NCBI GenBank assembly: GCA_028015205.1
Contig: CM051517.1
Span: 46,759,135-46,823,134, forward strand
DNA length: 64,000 nucleotides
Source: Mytilisepta virgata
Lineage: Eukaryota; Mollusca; Bivalvia; Mytilida; Mytilidae
Reading direction: 5' to 3'
Shown: positions 61,205 to 64,000 of the stretch, one piece after another
Layout: the number at the start of each line of letters is the position of its first letter
How positions within the stretch are numbered: position 1 is the stretch's first letter
Program-made: the position numbers and the translations under genes
The notes under the pieces: model-generated
What the model was told of the DNA's origin: nothing
Seen by the model: only the letters and a program-made list of their open reading frames with translations
Databases searched by the model: none

Positions 61205-61480
61205 CGCCTCGGTGGTCTAGTAGTAGCGTGCTCGCATGGACTACGGAAGGTAACGGATTCGATCCCCGACAGGGTCAAAAGTTTGCCAAGCATGTGACAG
61301 GAGTAATAGTAAAGGACTGGTCGGCTCGGAACCAGTATAATGTGTCTGAGTGGGGTAATATGTCTTCTTTTGGACTGTTACCTCGTGGTCTAGAAAAATC
61401 CGACTGAGCGTGTCGATCTAGTACAAAACAGGGGTCATATTCATATCATAACATCATGTTCTCGTAATGACATGAATTAA
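61205..61480 (+). mobile_element. Second tRNA-derived SINE-like element
   Basis: The head 'cctcggtggtctagtagtag' followed by 'cgtgctcgcatgg' carries an A box, and 'aacggattcgatccccgaca' (61252-61271) a B box; the spacing fits a tRNA without a long variable arm. The body has 'gtaaaggactggtcggctcg', 'gtgtctgagtggggtaat', 'ggactgttacctcgtggtct' and 'gagcgtgtcgatctagtaca'. It differs from the SINE at 46.27 kb. Confidence 0.7.
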
Positions 61481-61654
61481 ATAATTTAACAGGATTCTCC
61501 AATTAATATTCCTTTTTCTCAAATATTAATATTCCCAATCTATGTCAGTCTCTTTCCAAAATATTAACGAGGTAAATCCAACAGTTTTTTTTCTAAGTAA
61601 TAATAAGTTCTAACCAGTTACCAGTACCCATCTCCGAATACCAGTGTTACATTT

Positions 61655-62205
61655 ATATAAACAGTGAAAACCGTTATATGGACCTATTTGGAAACTTGGA
61701 CCCAGCCCTTAGCAATCGAGTCTAATTAACGGCCATTTTATCAGAGGTAGGTATAGTCTAGGGGTGACACAAAGTAGTTTGTAAGAAAGGTCTAGGCTAT
61801 ACCTACCTCTGATACAATGCTAATGGCTGACCTAAGTTTCTAAATAGGTCCATATCACGGTTTTCACTGTATCTGGCCAAGAGGTACCATTTCGCAACAA
61901 GTCCAGAATTTTCCCTACGCCTCTAGTGGTCACAAACGGTAGTTTGTACGAAAGGCCTAGGCCAGACCTACCTCTGATACAATGGCCGTTAATTAGACCT
62001 GATTCCTAAGGGCTGGTCCAAGTTTCCAAATAGGTCCATATCACGGTTTTCACTGTATCTGGCTGAGATGTACTATTTCGCAATAAGTCCAGAATTTTCC
62101 CTACGCCTCTGGGGTGACAAACGGTAGTTTGTTTGAGAGGCCTAAGTTTCCAAATAGGTCCTTATCACGGTGTTCACTGTATCATACTTGAAGGTACCAT
62201 TTCGC
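61655..62205. repeat. Inverted and tandem repeat array (~184-bp unit)
   Basis: 'acagtgaaaaccgttatatg' with 'gacctatttggaaacttgg' (61660-61700) is mirrored by 'taggtccatatcacggtttt' and 'cactgta' (61846-61871). That half recurs directly at about 62030-62056 and 62152-62180. Between them are 'ggtctaggctatacctacct' and 'ctgatacaatg' segments, also in inverted pairs (61743-61757 and 61797-61815). Confidence 0.75.
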
Positions 62206-62284
62206 ATCATATTCTGTTCATTGGTATATTAGATTTGATGTATTTCTGAAAAGATTTATTTCTTTTTTTTTCTTCTTATTTTAT

Positions 62285-63040
62285 ACACCGCCACAGATGT
62301 GTCCGGGGCATATAGATTTACCCTTGTCCATTCGTCCGTACGTCCCGATTCTGGTTAAGTTTTGCGTTTAGCTCCATTTCTTAGAAACCTATCGTAATAT
62401 ATCAATGATATTTCACCATTATAGTCCTCTTGTATAGTACAACACAGTTCAGCAACACTTGGGTTGCTATGACCTACATTTCATGCTTCAGTGACTTTGG
62501 TTAAGTTTTGCGTTTAGGTTCATTTCTTTGGAACTAAGCATAGTGTATCAATGACAATTCATCAGTGGATGTGCCTTGGGTACTACTGGGCAGTCATACA
62601 ATAATTGGGTCATTATGACCTTCTTTTATGTTTGAGCGACTCTGGTTAGGCATAGTGTATCAATGAAACTTCATCAGTGGATGTGCCTTTGGTAGTACTG
62701 AGCAGTCACACAATATTTGGGTCATTATGACCTACATTTTATGCTTAAGCGACTCTTGTTAAGTTTTGCGTTTAGGTTCATTTATTTGGAACTAAGCATA
62801 GTGTATCAATGAAACTTCATCAGTGGATGTGCATTTCGTAGTAATGAGCAGTCATACTATAATTGGGTCATTATGACCTACATTTTATGCTTGAGTGACT
62901 CTGGTTAAGTTTTGCGTTTAGGTTCATTTCAACGAAACTTCATCAGTGGATATGCCTTGGATAGTACTTAGCATTCATACATGATGACCTACATTTTAGG
63001 CGGGGCATCCGTCTCTTATAGACACAATTTCTAGTTTTAT
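62285..63040 (+). mobile_element. Tandem-repeat element (~146-bp units) with GTCC-like leader
   Basis: The leader 'cgccacagatgtgtccgggg' and 'ttgtccattcgtccgtacgt' precede about four and a half units. These carry 'gttaagttttgcgtttaggt' (62356, 62502, 62759, 62905), 'aactaagcatagtgtatcaa', 'cttcatcagtggatgtgcct' and 'gggtcattatgacctacatt'. It closes 'aggcggggcatccgtctctt' and 'gacacaatttctagtttt'. A diverged inverted relative is at 18.7-19.05 kb. Confidence 0.8.
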
Positions 63041-64000
63041 CTATTTTTGCAAATATTTCTGAAAATACGGCTTTTAATTTTCATCACGAAAGTCAATATG
63101 TTGATAGATATAGTTTGTCCTTGTATATTAATTTACACTGCAGCCAATTGCTTGCTAAGCAAGAGAGCGATGAAAAAAAATAGTTAAAGGCTAGCAATGA
63201 GATGCCTTGGATAAGATTACAAATAAAAGATAAATTGCTTAGTTACGCTGACCCTTACTATCTTTCTAATTTACATAAAACTGAGCAGCGCAATGAGCTG
63301 AAGACATGTTTTTCATTTGTATTATTTTCAGGTACTACGTTCTAAAAGGGGATTTCCCGTAATAGTTCTAAGGATATTTTCTTGTACTACTGGTCAGACA
63401 TCCTAGTTTTATTCCTTTCATAGCATTAAATTTTTTTTCAATCTGACTCCTAATTCTTTTTATGGTTTTGTTACTACCATTATCAAAAGTAAATTATTGT
63501 GAGCTCCCTGCTTCCAATGTTCTGCTCCATTAACGACATCCTTCGTGATTATTTTAAAACTAGAATTATCACATTTGTCGTATAATTTAGTGTTCAATCG
63601 CCCTCTGGTATCTATTGAAATTAAATGCATAACCTTATCGGAGACACTGTTCCATACAATTTAGGTCAGACTGGTCAAATGTTGTTCAGTTTTATATGTG
63701 TTATAAGACCATTGTAGTGGTATAATGTCATTGATGTATATCTACGAGGTTTTGTGAGAAAAACGTACGAATGGACAAAGGTAAATATATGTGCTTTCCA
63801 CAATATGGATGAGGCATAAGAAGCGGGGAACAATTTTTTTACATTGGAATTTTCGATAGTAAACTCAATACATTTTATTGACAAGGAATTCATTTATTTC
63901 ACTTAAATCATCGGGTACTAGAATCAGTGTAGATTTAAGCAAAATAATAGAGGAGAATAATTTAATGATATGAGAATATTCAAAATAAATTACAAGTACA
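63041..64000 (-). mobile_element. Non-coding end of window with a reverse transcriptase relic (63500-63660)
   Basis: On the minus strand near 63630-63540 a frame reads HLISIDTRGRLNTKLYDKCD, then NSSFKIITK. This matches HLEIDTRGRLNTKLYDKRDD of the enzyme at 8166-8651, so a short internal piece of that family lies here. No other gene is seen to the window end. Confidence 0.65.

Overview
This window looks like AT-rich nuclear DNA from a bivalve mollusc, most likely a mytilid mussel. The reasons are very sparse coding sequence, intron signals (GT-AG), animal rhodopsin-like receptor genes, a ZNFX1-type helicase, and a dense mixture of dispersed elements of kinds familiar from mussel genomes: tRNA-derived SINEs, elements opening with a 'tacgaccgc' hairpin, 'ggtctttcc' hairpin elements, and GTCC-rich leaders followed by internal tandem repeats. 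The species call is inference; no search could be run.

Only three protein genes are well supported, all on the minus strand. The main one is a two-exon ZNFX1 homologue (23395-30951): a 6.3-kb exon encodes an N-terminal region, an SF1 (UPF1-like) helicase and a very long NFX1-type zinc-finger array. A phase-1 GT-AG intron (24168-24632) then joins it to a second exon that appears to complete an RZ-like zinc finger and adds an RG/RGG-rich tail, giving about 2,363 residues. The other two (15532-16512 and 59825-60766) are paralogous intronless class A GPCRs that flank the helicase about 43 kb apart. They share unusual motifs: ERL instead of DRY, AYIP/TYVP instead of CWxP, and DPxxY in TM7.

The rest is transposon-rich. 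From 3 to 15 kb there are a TIR element of about 1.1 kb, a palindromic minisatellite, inverted repeats, three reverse-transcriptase relics of one family, a TIR element with a SINE nested in it, and a relic of a LINE-type reverse-transcriptase C-terminus. A tandem satellite lies at 21-22.2 kb. From 31.4 to 37.7 kb there is a cluster of hairpin-bounded elements containing nuclear-receptor-like AGGTCA arrays and a direct duplication of about 850 bp. At 42-44.4 kb lies a composite element with nested tandem repeats. At 54.5-55.8 and 62.3-63.0 kb, two elements share the same end architecture around different internal repeats.

As to function, ZNFX1 proteins are RNA-binding helicases of antiviral sensing (vertebrates) and small-RNA inheritance granules (nematodes). 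The RG-rich tail inferred here is the most notable biological feature. The receptors are orphans and the sequence shows no functional link between them and the helicase.
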